From assembly GCF_013140855.1 (NCBI RefSeq), contig NZ_JABBPG010000006.1, forward strand, positions 186,001 to 250,000: a DNA stretch of 64,000 nucleotides. The letters are read 5' to 3'. The stretch comes from Pseudoalteromonas caenipelagi (GTDB taxonomy: Bacteria; Pseudomonadota; Gammaproteobacteria; Enterobacterales; Alteromonadaceae). A program made the position numbers and the translations under genes. The notes under the pieces were generated by a model. That model had not been told where the DNA came from. It saw nothing but the letters and a program-made list of their open reading frames with translations, and did no database searches. Below, one piece after another: positions 35,995-44,389 of the stretch; within the stretch, counting starts at the first letter, position 1; each line of letters begins with the position of its first letter.

Positions 35995-36582
35995 ATGCAA
36001 GAATCTATTAAAAGCATTTTTACTGAAAGTATTCAGGCACAAATTGCAGCCGGGGAAGTACTACCCGATGCACTGGAATCAGCAGCATTCACAATTGTGC
36101 AAGGGTTAATAAACGGCAACAAACTGTTGTGCTGCGGCGCAGATAACTGCCATATGCTTGCTGAACATATGGCCGGATTACTGGTCAATTTTTACGAAAC
36201 TGAGCGTCCTTGTTTACCCGCAGTCGCACTCGCACAAACCTCAGTTCACTTAGGACAGTCTACAACCTCTGATGATGCAGATCGCTTTTCAAGACAAGTA
36301 AGAGCATTTGCTCAGCAAGGCGATTTACTGTTAGTCATTGCCGTTAACGGCAATGAGAAAGACATTGTCAGTGCAGCTGAGGCTGCACTGACAAAAGATA
36401 TGAAAGTCATCGCGCTGGTTGGAGATGACGGCGGTGAATTAACTGGGCTATTAGGCCCCAGTGATGTAGAGATCCGTGTACCTAGTAAACGCCCTAGCCG
36501 CATAGTCGAGTCTCACTTGTTCATTATACACTGCCTTAGTCAGTTGATTGACAATGCTTTATTCCCACAAGGAGAGCAGTAA
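35995..36582 (+). CDS. diaA: DnaA initiator-associating protein DiaA
   Basis: A SIS-domain protein of 195 residues (E. coli 196). In E. coli DiaA forms tetramers that bind DnaA and promote initiation at oriC. The start MQESIKSIFTESIQAQIAA and the end QLIDNALFP match closely, as does the DGGELTGLLGPSDVEIRVPS segment. The loop that binds phosphosugar in SIS enzymes reads CCGADNCHMLAEHM instead of the usual CGNGTSAANA, so the serine cluster is absent. I chose the ATG at 35995, one base after the yraN stop; the longer frame from 35938 lies inside yraN. Confidence 0.95.
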   Translation: MQESIKSIFTESIQAQIAAGEVLPDALESAAFTIVQGLINGNKLLCCGADNCHMLAEHMAGLLVNFYETERPCLPAVALAQTSVHLGQSTTSDDADRFSRQVRAFAQQGDLLLVIAVNGNEKDIVSAAEAALTKDMKVIALVGDDGGELTGLLGPSDVEIRVPSKRPSRIVESHLFIIHCLSQLIDNALFPQGEQ

Positions 36583-36584
36583 CA

Positions 36585-37151
36585 ATGTTGGTAAAACCTA
36601 TCGCGCTGCTATTGAGTCTTGCGCTGTTACAAGGTTGTGCAGCGGCAGTCGTCGCTGGCACTGCAGGTGCTATTTCTGCGGCAGACGATCGTCGCACAAT
36701 AGGCTCTCAGCTTGATGATAACAATATAGAAATCAAGGGAATGATTGCAATTCGAAATATTGAGCGCTTAAAAGAACATGCCAATATCAGCCTAATTAGT
36801 GTCAACGGTGTTGTTTTAATGGTTGGGCAAGTCGCCAATATAGAGATGAAAGAGCAAGCGCAAAAAGCACTACAGGGTATTGCGGCTATTCGTCAAATTC
36901 ATAATCAATTGAGAATTAGCAGCAACATCGGCGTGGCAACGCAAACTTATGATGTTTGGCTAACCTCAAAAGTAAAAACCAAACTACTCGCCGCAGATGA
37001 TGTCAGTGGCAATAATATAAAAGTGGTTACTGAGAATAGCGAAGTATTTTTGATGGGCCTAGTAAGCCAAGAAGAAGCCAATAGAGCAGTCGAAATTGCT
37101 CGCCATATCAATGGTGTAGCTCGAGTTGTAAAAGCTTTCGAATATTTGTAG
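36585..37151 (+). CDS. dolP: Outer-membrane BON-domain lipoprotein DolP
   Basis: A 188-residue lipoprotein (formerly YraP) with a signal peptide ending LLQGC and two BON domains (about 45-115 and 120-188). In E. coli it localises to the outer membrane and division site and supports envelope integrity and the BAM complex. GGAG lies about ten bases before the ATG, and the start is three bases after diaA. It ends the lpoA operon, followed by a strong terminator. Confidence 0.94.
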   Translation: MLVKPIALLLSLALLQGCAAAVVAGTAGAISAADDRRTIGSQLDDNNIEIKGMIAIRNIERLKEHANISLISVNGVVLMVGQVANIEMKEQAQKALQGIAAIRQIHNQLRISSNIGVATQTYDVWLTSKVKTKLLAADDVSGNNIKVVTENSEVFLMGLVSQEEANRAVEIARHINGVARVVKAFEYL

Positions 37152-37171
37152 TGTTAATTTATATCACACAT

Positions 37172-37200
37172 AAAAAAACCTGCTAGGAGCAGGTTTTTTT
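37172..37200. terminator. Bidirectional terminator between dolP and sspB
   Basis: A 13-bp perfect stem with ACCTGCT (left arm 37172-37184) and AGCAGGT (right arm 37188-37200), a three-base loop, and A- and T-runs at both ends. It is shared by two convergent operons. Confidence 0.9.
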
Positions 37201-37222
37201 ATTTCAGAAGTAATGCAGCGCA

Positions 37223-37639
37223 TTACTTGATCACTCTAAGGTGTGATCCTTTTGGCTTTTCAGGTTCAGCTTTTTCTGACTCTGCTGATTGTGTTTCACG
37301 CGTTTCTTGAACATCCTCATCATCAGGAAACTCCTCTTGCGTAAAGACGGTTCCTTCACCATTTTCACGTGCATAGATAGCCAATACCGCAGCAATAGGC
37401 ACATACACTTGCATAGGCTGACCACCAAAGCGAGCATTAAAGCTCAATTGATGATTATCCATTGCAAATTGCGTGACGGCTGATGGGCTGATATTCAACA
37501 CAATCTGCCCATCTTGTACAAACTGTGTAGGCACTTGAACAGCTGGATACTCAGCATTAACAACAAGATGTGGTGTACATTCGTTATCAATGATCCAATC
37601 AAAAAAGGCTCTCAGTAAATATGGGCGATTTGGAGTCAT
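37223..37639 (-). CDS. sspB: ClpXP adaptor SspB
   Basis: SspB delivers ssrA-tagged and some other proteins to the ClpXP protease. The 138-residue protein has the conserved tag-binding domain starting RPYLLRAFFDWIIDN, a disordered acidic linker (about 105-128) and the C-terminal ClpX-docking peptide HLRVIK. Its ATG shares one base with the sspA stop codon, so the two are coupled. Confidence 0.96.
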   Translation of the reverse strand: MTPNRPYLLRAFFDWIIDNECTPHLVVNAEYPAVQVPTQFVQDGQIVLNISPSAVTQFAMDNHQLSFNARFGGQPMQVYVPIAAVLAIYARENGEGTVFTQEEFPDDEDVQETRETQSAESEKAEPEKPKGSHLRVIK

Positions 37640-38265
37640 TATGCTCTGATCTCACGCTCTGCTTCAGTCAATGAAGCTTGGAAAGAGTCACGTTCAAATA
37701 AACGTAACATATAGTCTTTCAACTCTTTCGCACCAGCGCCACTGAGCTCAATACCGAATTGCGGTAAACGCCAAAGTAGTGGTGCTAAATAGCAATCAAC
37801 CAAACTGAATTCTTCGCTCATGAAATAAGGCGCTTCATTGAAAATTGCCGCAACCGCTAAAAGAGCCTCTGTTAACTCCTTACGTGCTTGCGCTTCTTCA
37901 GCACCACCATCCATAATTTTAGCTGCTAGGCTGTACCAGTCAGTATCAATTCGGTGCATCATAAGACGACTACGGCCGCGCATTACTGGGTAGACAGGCA
38001 TTAAAGGTGGATGTGGAAAACGCTCATCAAGGTACTCATTGATAATGTCCGCTTGGTATAAACCCAACTCACGGTCAATTAAAGTAGGGACCGTACCATA
38101 AGGGTTTATCTCATGTAGAGCCTCTGGCAGGTTATCCTTCTCTGCTAGGTGAATATCAACACTTACCCCTTTCTCAGCCAGTACAATACGCACTTGGTGG
38201 CTATACATGCAGTTTGCACCAGAGAAAAGAGTCATTACAGGGCGCTTATTGGCAGCAACGGCCAT
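37639..38265 (-). CDS. sspA: Stringent starvation protein A
   Basis: A glutathione-S-transferase-fold protein that binds RNA polymerase and affects stationary-phase and acid-stress transcription. The 208-residue sequence from MAVAANKRPVMTLFSG matches E. coli SspA closely; the surface patch PHPPLMPVYPV, needed for function in E. coli, is intact. The start at 38265 has GGAGG five bases upstream; an ATG at 38277 overlaps that Shine-Dalgarno and is rejected. The gene lies downstream of petABC. Confidence 0.96.
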   Translation of the reverse strand: MAVAANKRPVMTLFSGANCMYSHQVRIVLAEKGVSVDIHLAEKDNLPEALHEINPYGTVPTLIDRELGLYQADIINEYLDERFPHPPLMPVYPVMRGRSRLMMHRIDTDWYSLAAKIMDGGAEEAQARKELTEALLAVAAIFNEAPYFMSEEFSLVDCYLAPLLWRLPQFGIELSGAGAKELKDYMLRLFERDSFQASLTEAEREIRA

Positions 38266-38314
38266 GCCTACCTCCATTAATAATTACAAAAAGTAATAAA
38301 TCACTTTAAACAGC

Positions 38315-38336
38315 AATAGGGGCTAAAGCCCCTATT
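38315..38336 (-). terminator. Hairpin between petC and sspA
   Basis: AATAGGGGC (38315-38323) pairs with GCCCCTATT (38328-38336) around a four-base loop. On the minus strand it is followed by only a short T-rich tract, so termination after petC may be partial, allowing read-through into sspA. Confidence 0.6.
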
Positions 38337-38363
38337 ACAAAAATCACCTTAGATATGACCAAC

Positions 38364-39101
38364 TTAGTGGACATCTCTCCAGTATTCTTTCTTCAAGAAG
38401 AACGCAAGGATAAATAGAATAACTAAAAATCCTAGTACTTTATAACCAATCGCTTCTGACTCTAGACGAGAAGGCTCACCTACATATGCCAAGAAATTGG
38501 TTATATCACGCGCTGCTTGATCATATTCATCAGTACTTAGCTCACCAGAACCATCAGTTTGAGTGCCTACTACTTTAGTTACGGTATGGCCATGCTCATC
38601 TACTTGTTCAGTAATTGGCGTTGGTAAACCTTGTAACTCTTGTAATACGTGTGGCATCCCCACTGAAGGGAAGATGATGTTATTTACACCAAATGGACGA
38701 GACTCATCTTTGTAGAAAGATTTAAGATAAGTATAAATCCAATCAGTACCACGAACACGTGCAACCAAAGTTAGATCCGGTGGCGCAGCACCAAACCACT
38801 TAGCCGCGTCTTCTTTTTTGATTGAGTTCTTGATATGACTACCCACTTTTGAGCCGTCAAAAATCAATTGCTGCTGACCGATATCAGTTGGAATACCGAT
38901 ATCTCTAAAAGTACGCTCATAACGCTGATACTGCATTTGGTGACAACCAAGACAGTAATTCATAAACAACTTAGCACCACGTTGCAATGACGCCTTGTCT
39001 GTTAAATCATTGCCCGCTTCCATCAGTGGTACTGATGGACCCGCTGCCATAGCAAACGTTGGCAACAATGCGAATAAACCGATAATTAGCTTTTTCATCA
39101 T
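38364..39101 (-). CDS. petC: Ubiquinol-cytochrome c reductase, cytochrome c1
   Basis: The c-type haem subunit of the bc1 complex (complex III), which passes electrons from the Rieske protein to cytochrome c in the periplasm. The 245-residue protein has a signal peptide (ending MAA near residue 20), the haem site CLGCH near residue 50, a methionine ligand region (PSVGMPHVL) and a C-terminal membrane anchor (LGFLVILFILAFFL). It overlaps petB by four bases. Confidence 0.96.
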   Translation of the reverse strand: MMKKLIIGLFALLPTFAMAAGPSVPLMEAGNDLTDKASLQRGAKLFMNYCLGCHQMQYQRYERTFRDIGIPTDIGQQQLIFDGSKVGSHIKNSIKKEDAAKWFGAAPPDLTLVARVRGTDWIYTYLKSFYKDESRPFGVNNIIFPSVGMPHVLQELQGLPTPITEQVDEHGHTVTKVVGTQTDGSGELSTDEYDQAARDITNFLAYVGEPSRLESEAIGYKVLGFLVILFILAFFLKKEYWRDVH

Positions 39102-40363
39102 TTCGTCAACCTCGTTGGCAATGGTTTTGTCTTTTCATTCTTCGAGTACACAAACAGTAATACGAAGAACATGAAGTATGTCACGGTAGTAATTTGCGAC
39201 AACAATGTCTTGAAGTCTGTTTGTGGTGTAGCACCAATCCAGCCAAGAATAACAAACGTCACAACAAACTGTGCAATGTTAATTTTGTGGAAGCCACAGC
39301 GATAACGAATAGACTTCACTTTACCACGGTCAATCCAAGGTAGCAGAGCTAGTACAACGATTGATGCGCCCATTGCCACGACACCTAATAGCTTATTAGG
39401 AATAGCACGTAAGATTGCGTAGAACGGCGTAAAGTACCATACAGGGAAAATATGCTCTGGCGTTTTCAGTGGGTTAGCGGCTTCAAAGTTAGGCGCTTCT
39501 AAGAAGAAACCATTCATCTCAGGAACAAAGAATACAACCCAGCAGAACAAAATTAAGAAACCAGCCACACCTAACACATCTTTTACTGTGTAGTAAGGGT
39601 GGAATGGAATAGCATCCACGATATCTTTTTTGCTTGTATAATATTCATGGAACTTGAATTTTGGCTTATCTTCCTCTGCAACAGTGCCTTTCTTACGCTT
39701 GATTTCAACACCATCTGGGTTATTTGAACCCACTTCGTGTAGAGCAACGATGTGTAAGAACACAAGAATGACTAATACCAACGGCAGTGCAATAACGTGT
39801 AATGCAAAGAAGCGGTTTAATGTTGCGCCTGAGATTACATAGTCACCACGGATCCAAAGTGTTAAATCGTCACCAATCACTGGGATAGCACCAAACAGCG
39901 AGATAATTACCTGAGCACCCCAAAAAGACATTTGCCCCCAAGGTAACAAGTAACCCATAAATGCTTCAGCCATTAATGCTAAGAAAATGAACATACCAAA
40001 TAGCCACAGAAGCTCACGTGGTTTTTGGTAAGAACCGTAGATCATGCCACGGAACATGTGCAAGTACACAACAATAAAGAATGCAGATGCACCAGTAGAG
40101 TGCAAATAACGTAGTAACCAGCCGTACTCAACATCACGCATGATGTATTCAACTGAAGCAAATGCGCCCTCAGCCGAAGGTACAAAGTTCATCGTTAACC
40201 AAATACCAGTAATAATTTGGTTAACCAATACTAAAATGGCAAGTGAGCCAAATAGGTACCAAAAGTTAAAGTTTTTTGGCGCAGGATATTGAGCAATGTG
40301 CATATTCCAAACGCGAGTCATTGGAATACGTTCATCGATCCAGTTGATAATATTACCAAACAT
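39098..40363 (-). CDS. petB: Ubiquinol-cytochrome c reductase, cytochrome b
   Basis: The haem b subunit of complex III, 421 residues with eight or more membrane helices, oxidising ubiquinol. Conserved regions include LRYLHSTGASAFFIVVYLHMFRG with haem histidines, the GYLLPWGQMSFWGA quinol site, and PEHIFPVWYFTPFYAILR (a PEW-type motif, here PVW). It has a C-terminal helix pair beyond the core. Its ATG shares one base with the petA stop codon. Confidence 0.96.
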   Translation of the reverse strand: MFGNIINWIDERIPMTRVWNMHIAQYPAPKNFNFWYLFGSLAILVLVNQIITGIWLTMNFVPSAEGAFASVEYIMRDVEYGWLLRYLHSTGASAFFIVVYLHMFRGMIYGSYQKPRELLWLFGMFIFLALMAEAFMGYLLPWGQMSFWGAQVIISLFGAIPVIGDDLTLWIRGDYVISGATLNRFFALHVIALPLVLVILVFLHIVALHEVGSNNPDGVEIKRKKGTVAEEDKPKFKFHEYYTSKKDIVDAIPFHPYYTVKDVLGVAGFLILFCWVVFFVPEMNGFFLEAPNFEAANPLKTPEHIFPVWYFTPFYAILRAIPNKLLGVVAMGASIVVLALLPWIDRGKVKSIRYRCGFHKINIAQFVVTFVILGWIGATPQTDFKTLLSQITTVTYFMFFVLLFVYSKNEKTKPLPTRLTK

Positions 40364-40953
40364 TACGCAACCCCTTCTTCTTCACCAACCAAAATGGTTG
40401 TGTCATCAATAAAGGTATACGGTGGGATCTCAAGGTTTAATGGTGCTGGAACCGATTGAAATACACGGCCAGCCATATCAAACTTAGAACCATGACATGG
40501 GCAGAAGAAACCATCATCAGTGCCTTCTACTTTCTCACCAAATCCACCTTGTAAGAAACCAGGTGAACATCCTAAGTGAGTACAGATACCAACCGCCACA
40601 AATATTTCTGGACGCTTAGAACGATATGGGTTTTTCGCTGAATCTAGCTGTTGAGGCTCTTCAGATGCTGGATCACGAAGCATATCTTCATGAGCTTTCA
40701 TTTGCTCAAGCATCTTAGGCGTACGAGATACAACCCATACAGGTTTGCCTCGCCACTCAACACGAATTAATTGTCCAGGCTCAAGCTTGCTGATATCTAC
40801 TTCTACAGGCGCACCTGCAGATTTAGCTCGCTCACTTGGATTCCAAGACGCAATAAAAGGAACAGCAGCCCCAGCCGCACCAACACCACCAACAACAGAG
40901 GTAGCTATGGTTAAAAAGCGACGTCGGCCATTGTCTACAGGCGCATTGCTCAT
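40363..40953 (-). CDS. petA: Ubiquinol-cytochrome c reductase, Rieske iron-sulfur subunit
   Basis: The 2Fe-2S subunit of complex III, 196 residues. A twin-arginine start (NGRRRFLT) and one N-terminal hydrophobic helix (about 14-35) precede the Rieske domain with cluster ligands in CTHLGC and CPCHGS. First gene of petABC. GGAG lies before the ATG. A long structured leader may precede it (40954-41260). Confidence 0.96.
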   Translation of the reverse strand: MSNAPVDNGRRRFLTIATSVVGGVGAAGAAVPFIASWNPSERAKSAGAPVEVDISKLEPGQLIRVEWRGKPVWVVSRTPKMLEQMKAHEDMLRDPASEEPQQLDSAKNPYRSKRPEIFVAVGICTHLGCSPGFLQGGFGEKVEGTDDGFFCPCHGSKFDMAGRVFQSVPAPLNLEIPPYTFIDDTTILVGEEEGVA

Positions 40954-41423
40954 CCACTTATCTCCACTATGATTCTCAACACTTGCTATATTGAGAACAT
41001 CAGTTACAGCAGGTTAATTTTAAGAAACTACAAAATAGAAGCGATCATAAATAAATCCCTTGATTAAAACAAGGTTATTACAGACTCATGCCCTAATAAA
41101 CCCAAGCTAAATTAGCTAGGTTACTTTGAGCATGAGGCCGATGGCCTATGATACGCTATTCTAAAAAACAATATACTGACCAAGATCAACCTCAACTGAG
41201 GCTAGAGAACCACCGAATGCAGGGTTGAAACTCGCTCACTTTACTTGCCATGCAATTGTAGCAAAAAAATACGCCGAGTTATCGTCAGATTTGCACTAAA
41301 TCCCTAAATATTGCACTTTTTTTATCAGAAAATCTGAGGATTAGGAAAAATGCCTACTAATTAAGCAGAAATAAAAATTGTTCGAACTGAATTTAAAAGG
41401 CAGGTAAGAATAAAGCAAAAACA
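40954..41423. other. Long noncoding gap with several hairpins between petA and rpsI
   Basis: This stretch has no gene with a ribosome-binding site. It holds an inverted repeat TTCTCAA/TTGAGAA (40973-40997), a stem CCTTG/CAAGG (41059-41075), an outer stem CTCATGC/GCATGAG (41086-41136) enclosing AGCTAA/TTAGCT, a stem AGGCC/GGCCT (41134-41146) and CCTCA/TGAGG (about 41190-41201). An extended -10 sequence, TGCTACAAT, on the minus strand (41263-41255) could start a petA transcript with a leader near 300 bases. Confidence 0.45.
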
Positions 41424-41449
41424 AAAAACCCAGCAGATGCTGGGTTTTT
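41424..41449 (-). terminator. Terminator of the rplM-rpsI operon
   Basis: An 11-bp stem with arms 41424-41434 and 41439-41449 (core ACCCAGC/GCTGGGT) and a four-base loop. On the minus strand it is followed by a T-run, about 20 bases after the rpsI stop codon. Confidence 0.9.
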
Positions 41450-41470
41450 GAATTCCTGAAACGTAAAAAA

Positions 41471-41860
41471 TTAACGTTTTGAGAACTGTGTCTTCTTACG
41501 TGCTTTCTTAAGACCAACTTTCTTACGCTCAACTTTACGAGCGTCGCGAGTAACAAAGCCAGCTTTACGAAGTGAAGGACGAAGTGACTCGTCAAATTCC
41601 ATAAGTGCACGCGTGATACCGTGGCGGATTGCGCCAGCTTGACCAGTCATACCACCACCTTCAACAGTGATGTAAAGGTCAAACTTCTCTGTCATTTCAA
41701 CTAGCTCTAGAGGCTGACGAACAACCATGCGAGAAGTTTCACGACCGAAGTACTCTTCGATAGAACGCTGATTAATTACGATGCTGCCAGTGCCTGGGCG
41801 TAAGAATACGCGAGCACTTGAACTTTTACGACGACCTGTACCGTAGTATTGATTTGCCAT
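41471..41860 (-). CDS. rpsI: 30S ribosomal protein S9
   Basis: The 129-residue protein starts [18 protein letters not shown] and ends [11 protein letters not shown], whose C-terminal residues contact P-site tRNA. It follows rplM by 11 bases, the conserved operon order. Confidence 0.98.
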   Translation of the reverse strand: MANQYYGTGRRKSSSARVFLRPGTGSIVINQRSIEEYFGRETSRMVVRQPLELVEMTEKFDLYITVEGGGMTGQAGAIRHGITRALMEFDESLRPSLRKAGFVTRDARKVERKKVGLKKARKKTQFSKR

Positions 41861-41871
41861 GAGTGTGCTCC

Positions 41872-42300
41872 TTAAATGTCTAGAACCTGCGGCTGTTGTG
41901 CCGCGTGGTTGTGCTCGTTACCAGCGTAAACTTTAAGTTTACGGTACATTTCACGACCTAGAGGACCGCGAGGTAACATGCCCTTAACCGCTTTTTCGAT
42001 GATCATTTCAGGCTTTTTAGCTTGAAGTTTCTCGAAGTTCACAGACTTAAGACCGCCAGGGAAGCCAGTGTGAGCGTAGTACATTTTGTCCTGAGTTTTG
42101 TTACCAGTTACAGTAACTTTTTCAGCGTTGATAACGATGATGTAATCACCAGTATCTACATGAGGAGTGTACTCAGCTTTATGCTTACCGCGAAGGCGAC
42201 GAGCGATTTCAGTAGCGATGCGACCTAAAGTTTTACCTTCAGCGTCAACTACGTACCAGTCACGTTTTACAGTTTCTGGTTTAGCAACAAACGTTTTCAT
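41872..42300 (-). CDS. rplM: 50S ribosomal protein L13
   Basis: The 142-residue protein has the same length as in E. coli and the conserved start [20 protein letters not shown], with [16 protein letters not shown] and [12 protein letters not shown]13 is an early assembly protein and in E. coli represses its own operon through the leader. The leader here is about 150 bases and contains a stem-loop 34-52 bases before the start. Confidence 0.98.
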   Translation of the reverse strand: MKTFVAKPETVKRDWYVVDAEGKTLGRIATEIARRLRGKHKAEYTPHVDTGDYIIVINAEKVTVTGNKTQDKMYYAHTGFPGGLKSVNFEKLQAKKPEMIIEKAVKGMLPRGPLGREMYRKLKVYAGNEHNHAAQQPQVLDI

Positions 42301-42334
42301 TTAAAAATCCAATGTTTTTCTATTTAAAACCACA

Positions 42335-42352
42335 GGTAATCAAAAGATTACC
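42335..42352 (-). promoter_or_regulatory. Stem-loop in the rplM leader, possible L13 autoregulatory site
   Basis: GGTAATC (42335-42341) and GATTACC (42346-42352) form a perfect 7-bp stem. It lies in the rplM mRNA leader. L13 autogenous control through the rplM leader is known in E. coli; whether this hairpin is the site is inference. Confidence 0.4.
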
Positions 42353-42458
42353 GCTTACTATATGAGTGCTTTAACCCCTTCGAGTTTAAGACTTTTTTGC
42401 CGCTCAAGTCAGTGGCTAAGCCGACGAGGGCAATAGAACGCAACGTGGCAGGCCGCGG

Positions 42459-42487
42459 ATTATAGCAACTCTATTTATACTTGACTA
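42459..42487 (-). promoter_or_regulatory. Promoter of rplM-rpsI
   Basis: On the minus strand, TAGTCA (42487-42482, 4 of 6) and a perfect TATAAT (42464-42459) lie 17 bases apart. The next bases, CCGCGGCC, form a GC-rich discriminator typical of stringently controlled ribosomal promoters. The start would be near 42452. Confidence 0.75.
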
Positions 42488-42561
42488 GCGTGAGATTGTT
42501 TTTTCTACAAAAAACTTTTTGCATCACGCTCTCCTATTTTGATAGAACAATAAACCAGCAA

Positions 42562-43650
42562 TCATGCAAGATGTTCTCTTGCAAGGTATTCCAGTGACTG
42601 CATTTCTTGTAACCGACTGACACAGCGCTTAAATTCGAAGTTCAAAGTACCTTGGGTATACAGCTCAGTGATTGGCGCTGCAGCAGAGATAATCAAAGTG
42701 ACATTACGCTCGTAAAATTCGTCGACTAGTGCAATAAAACGCCTTGCCGCATCATCGTTATGTTGTCCCAACTGCTTCACATTAGACAAAATGACTGTGT
42801 TGTATAGTCGACTTATTTCCATGTAATCAACTTGCGATCGCGCCGTTTCACACAAGGCTGAAAAGTCAAACATCACGATGCAATCGGAGACTTTACGGGT
42901 TTGGATTAAACGTCCCTCTATTTCAATTTTTTCATCTAAACGGCCAGGTTCGGGTGAAAGTTTATCAAAGTACTCAAATAAATTTTGATCCGCTTGCTCA
43001 TCCAGTGGACTGTGGAAAATCTCCGCTTGCTCAAGTGTTCGTAACCGATAATCGATACCCGAATCAACATTCACCACTTCGGTATTTTCATTCACTAATT
43101 CTATAGCTGGTAAAAAACGTGCTCGCTGCAGACCATTTCGATACAGTTCATCAGGAACAATATTAGAAGTTGCCACCAACACGATATCTCTGGCAAACAA
43201 TGCTTGCATCAAACCACCTAACAGCATTGCATCGGTAATGTCCTGCACAAAGAATTCATCAAAACAGATTATGTCCGTTTGTGCTTTGAATTTGTCAGCA
43301 ACTGTTTCTAGCGGATTTTTAACGTCTTTCAAAAGCTTTAGTTCATCATGCACTCGATGCATAAAACGATGAAAGTGCACTCGCATTTTTCTTTCTGTTG
43401 GTAATGTTTCGTAGAAGGTGTCAACTAAATAAGTTTTACCCCGCCCAACTCCTCCCCAAAAGTATAAACCTTTGACTTTTTGTGGCTTAGGCTTGCCAAA
43501 CCACTTAGCGAACAACCCCTTTTTGGGTTCTGGGGCTGCAGCTAAATCATCATATAGCCTTTGTAAATGCTTTACGGCATTCTCTTGAGCACTATCGTAT
43601 TGAAAGTCTTCTCGCTGTAAATCTTGCTGATATTTTTCCCACGGTGTCAT
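42562..43650 (-). CDS. zapE: Cell division ATPase ZapE
   Basis: An AFG1-type ATPase of 362 residues associated with the Z ring and cell division under stress in E. coli. The Walker A motif GGVGRGKT is near residue 72, Walker B is in IICFDEFFV, and FHRFMHRVH is a family signature. It stands alone, divergent from zapG with 155 bases between, and upstream of rplM. Confidence 0.95.
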   Translation of the reverse strand: MTPWEKYQQDLQREDFQYDSAQENAVKHLQRLYDDLAAAPEPKKGLFAKWFGKPKPQKVKGLYFWGGVGRGKTYLVDTFYETLPTERKMRVHFHRFMHRVHDELKLLKDVKNPLETVADKFKAQTDIICFDEFFVQDITDAMLLGGLMQALFARDIVLVATSNIVPDELYRNGLQRARFLPAIELVNENTEVVNVDSGIDYRLRTLEQAEIFHSPLDEQADQNLFEYFDKLSPEPGRLDEKIEIEGRLIQTRKVSDCIVMFDFSALCETARSQVDYMEISRLYNTVILSNVKQLGQHNDDAARRFIALVDEFYERNVTLIISAAAPITELYTQGTLNFEFKRCVSRLQEMQSLEYLAREHLA

Positions 43651-43805
43651 AGTCAGTTACATAGTTCTACGTTTTTATTTGCGTATTATATTAACACGCA
43701 TCGATTCTAGGCGTATATTTAGCTTATCATTAGATTTTATCATTAGTCGCAAACTCGCCCAGTTTTCAAAGCTTATGCGCTTCGCGATGTTATTAGGAGA
43801 GATAT

Positions 43806-44264
43806 ATGACCTCATTTGCCTGGATTGGCCTTATCGTAATCGTTGCCATTGCTGCCTTTTTTATTGGCTCTGTATGGACTAAAAAGCAATTTAAACACAG
43901 TGATCTTGAGCAGCAAGCTCAACAAGCAAAGCATGAACTTGAGCAATACCGCCAAGAAGTTGCTGACCACCTTGCCAGTACCAAAAAGCTAATGGGCAAA
44001 ATGCAAGATAGCTATAGTCAACTACTAAACCATGTAGAGGAAACAAATCAGGTACTCTTAGCGGAAAAACCAAGTCACCCTAGCGAGCCATTTTTCTCAA
44101 AAGAAACAACGGAGCAATTACACGCTTCATTGAAGAGTCGACCTGAACGCCGCCGCAGCGATAGAGCGAGCGAAGGCTTTTCACAGCCAACCGACTATGT
44201 TGATGGTGAAAGTGGTCTTTTCTCAGGTGAACGGTTAGAAGTTGAGCAATCAAAAGCCTCTTGA
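43806..44264 (+). CDS. zapG: Inner-membrane envelope protein ZapG (YhcB, DUF1043)
   Basis: A 152-residue bitopic protein with one N-terminal membrane helix (about 4-22), a coiled coil rich in Gln and Glu (about 30-85) with the family sequence SYSQLLNHVEE, and a disordered charged tail. In E. coli YhcB/ZapG links division with peptidoglycan and phospholipid synthesis. Position between zapE and degQ is conserved in gammaproteobacteria. Confidence 0.93.
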   Translation: MTSFAWIGLIVIVAIAAFFIGSVWTKKQFKHSDLEQQAQQAKHELEQYRQEVADHLASTKKLMGKMQDSYSQLLNHVEETNQVLLAEKPSHPSEPFFSKETTEQLHASLKSRPERRRSDRASEGFSQPTDYVDGESGLFSGERLEVEQSKAS

Positions 44265-44265
44265 T

Positions 44266-44292
44266 GAACTTTTTTTTGACCCCATAGTCAGT
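44266..44292 (+). promoter_or_regulatory. Candidate sigma-E promoter upstream of degQ
   Basis: GAACTT (44266-44271) is followed after 15 bases by GTCAGT (44287-44292), close to the envelope-stress sigma-E pattern GAACTT-N15/16-GTCTAA or TCAAA. The -35 part is perfect; the -10 part is partial. It would give a leader of about 95 bases to degQ. Confidence 0.4.
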
Positions 44293-44319
44293 AGATATAG
44301 TTTTTCACAATAGCGAAAC

Positions 44320-44353
44320 GGCAAGCACCCATAGATTTTAGTACTTGCCTTTT
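44320..44353 (+). terminator. Weak hairpin between zapG and degQ
   Basis: GGCAAG (44320-44325) pairs with CTTGCC (44344-44349), followed by TTTTC. It could end zapG transcription or lie in the degQ leader. The long loop makes it weak. Confidence 0.35.
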
Positions 44354-44389
44354 CAATGCATTAACGCTTTTGCGGAGTATTTACTAACT

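Noticed and set aside
41341..41610. 89-codon minus-strand frame overlapping the rpsI end and its terminator
   Set aside because: It runs out of frame through rpsI and across the terminator hairpin; low-complexity hydrophobic product with no support.
42487..42530. AGCGTGA/TCACGCT inverted repeat after zapE as a terminator
   Set aside because: The loop is long (30 bases) and no T-run follows on the minus strand; it may be incidental.
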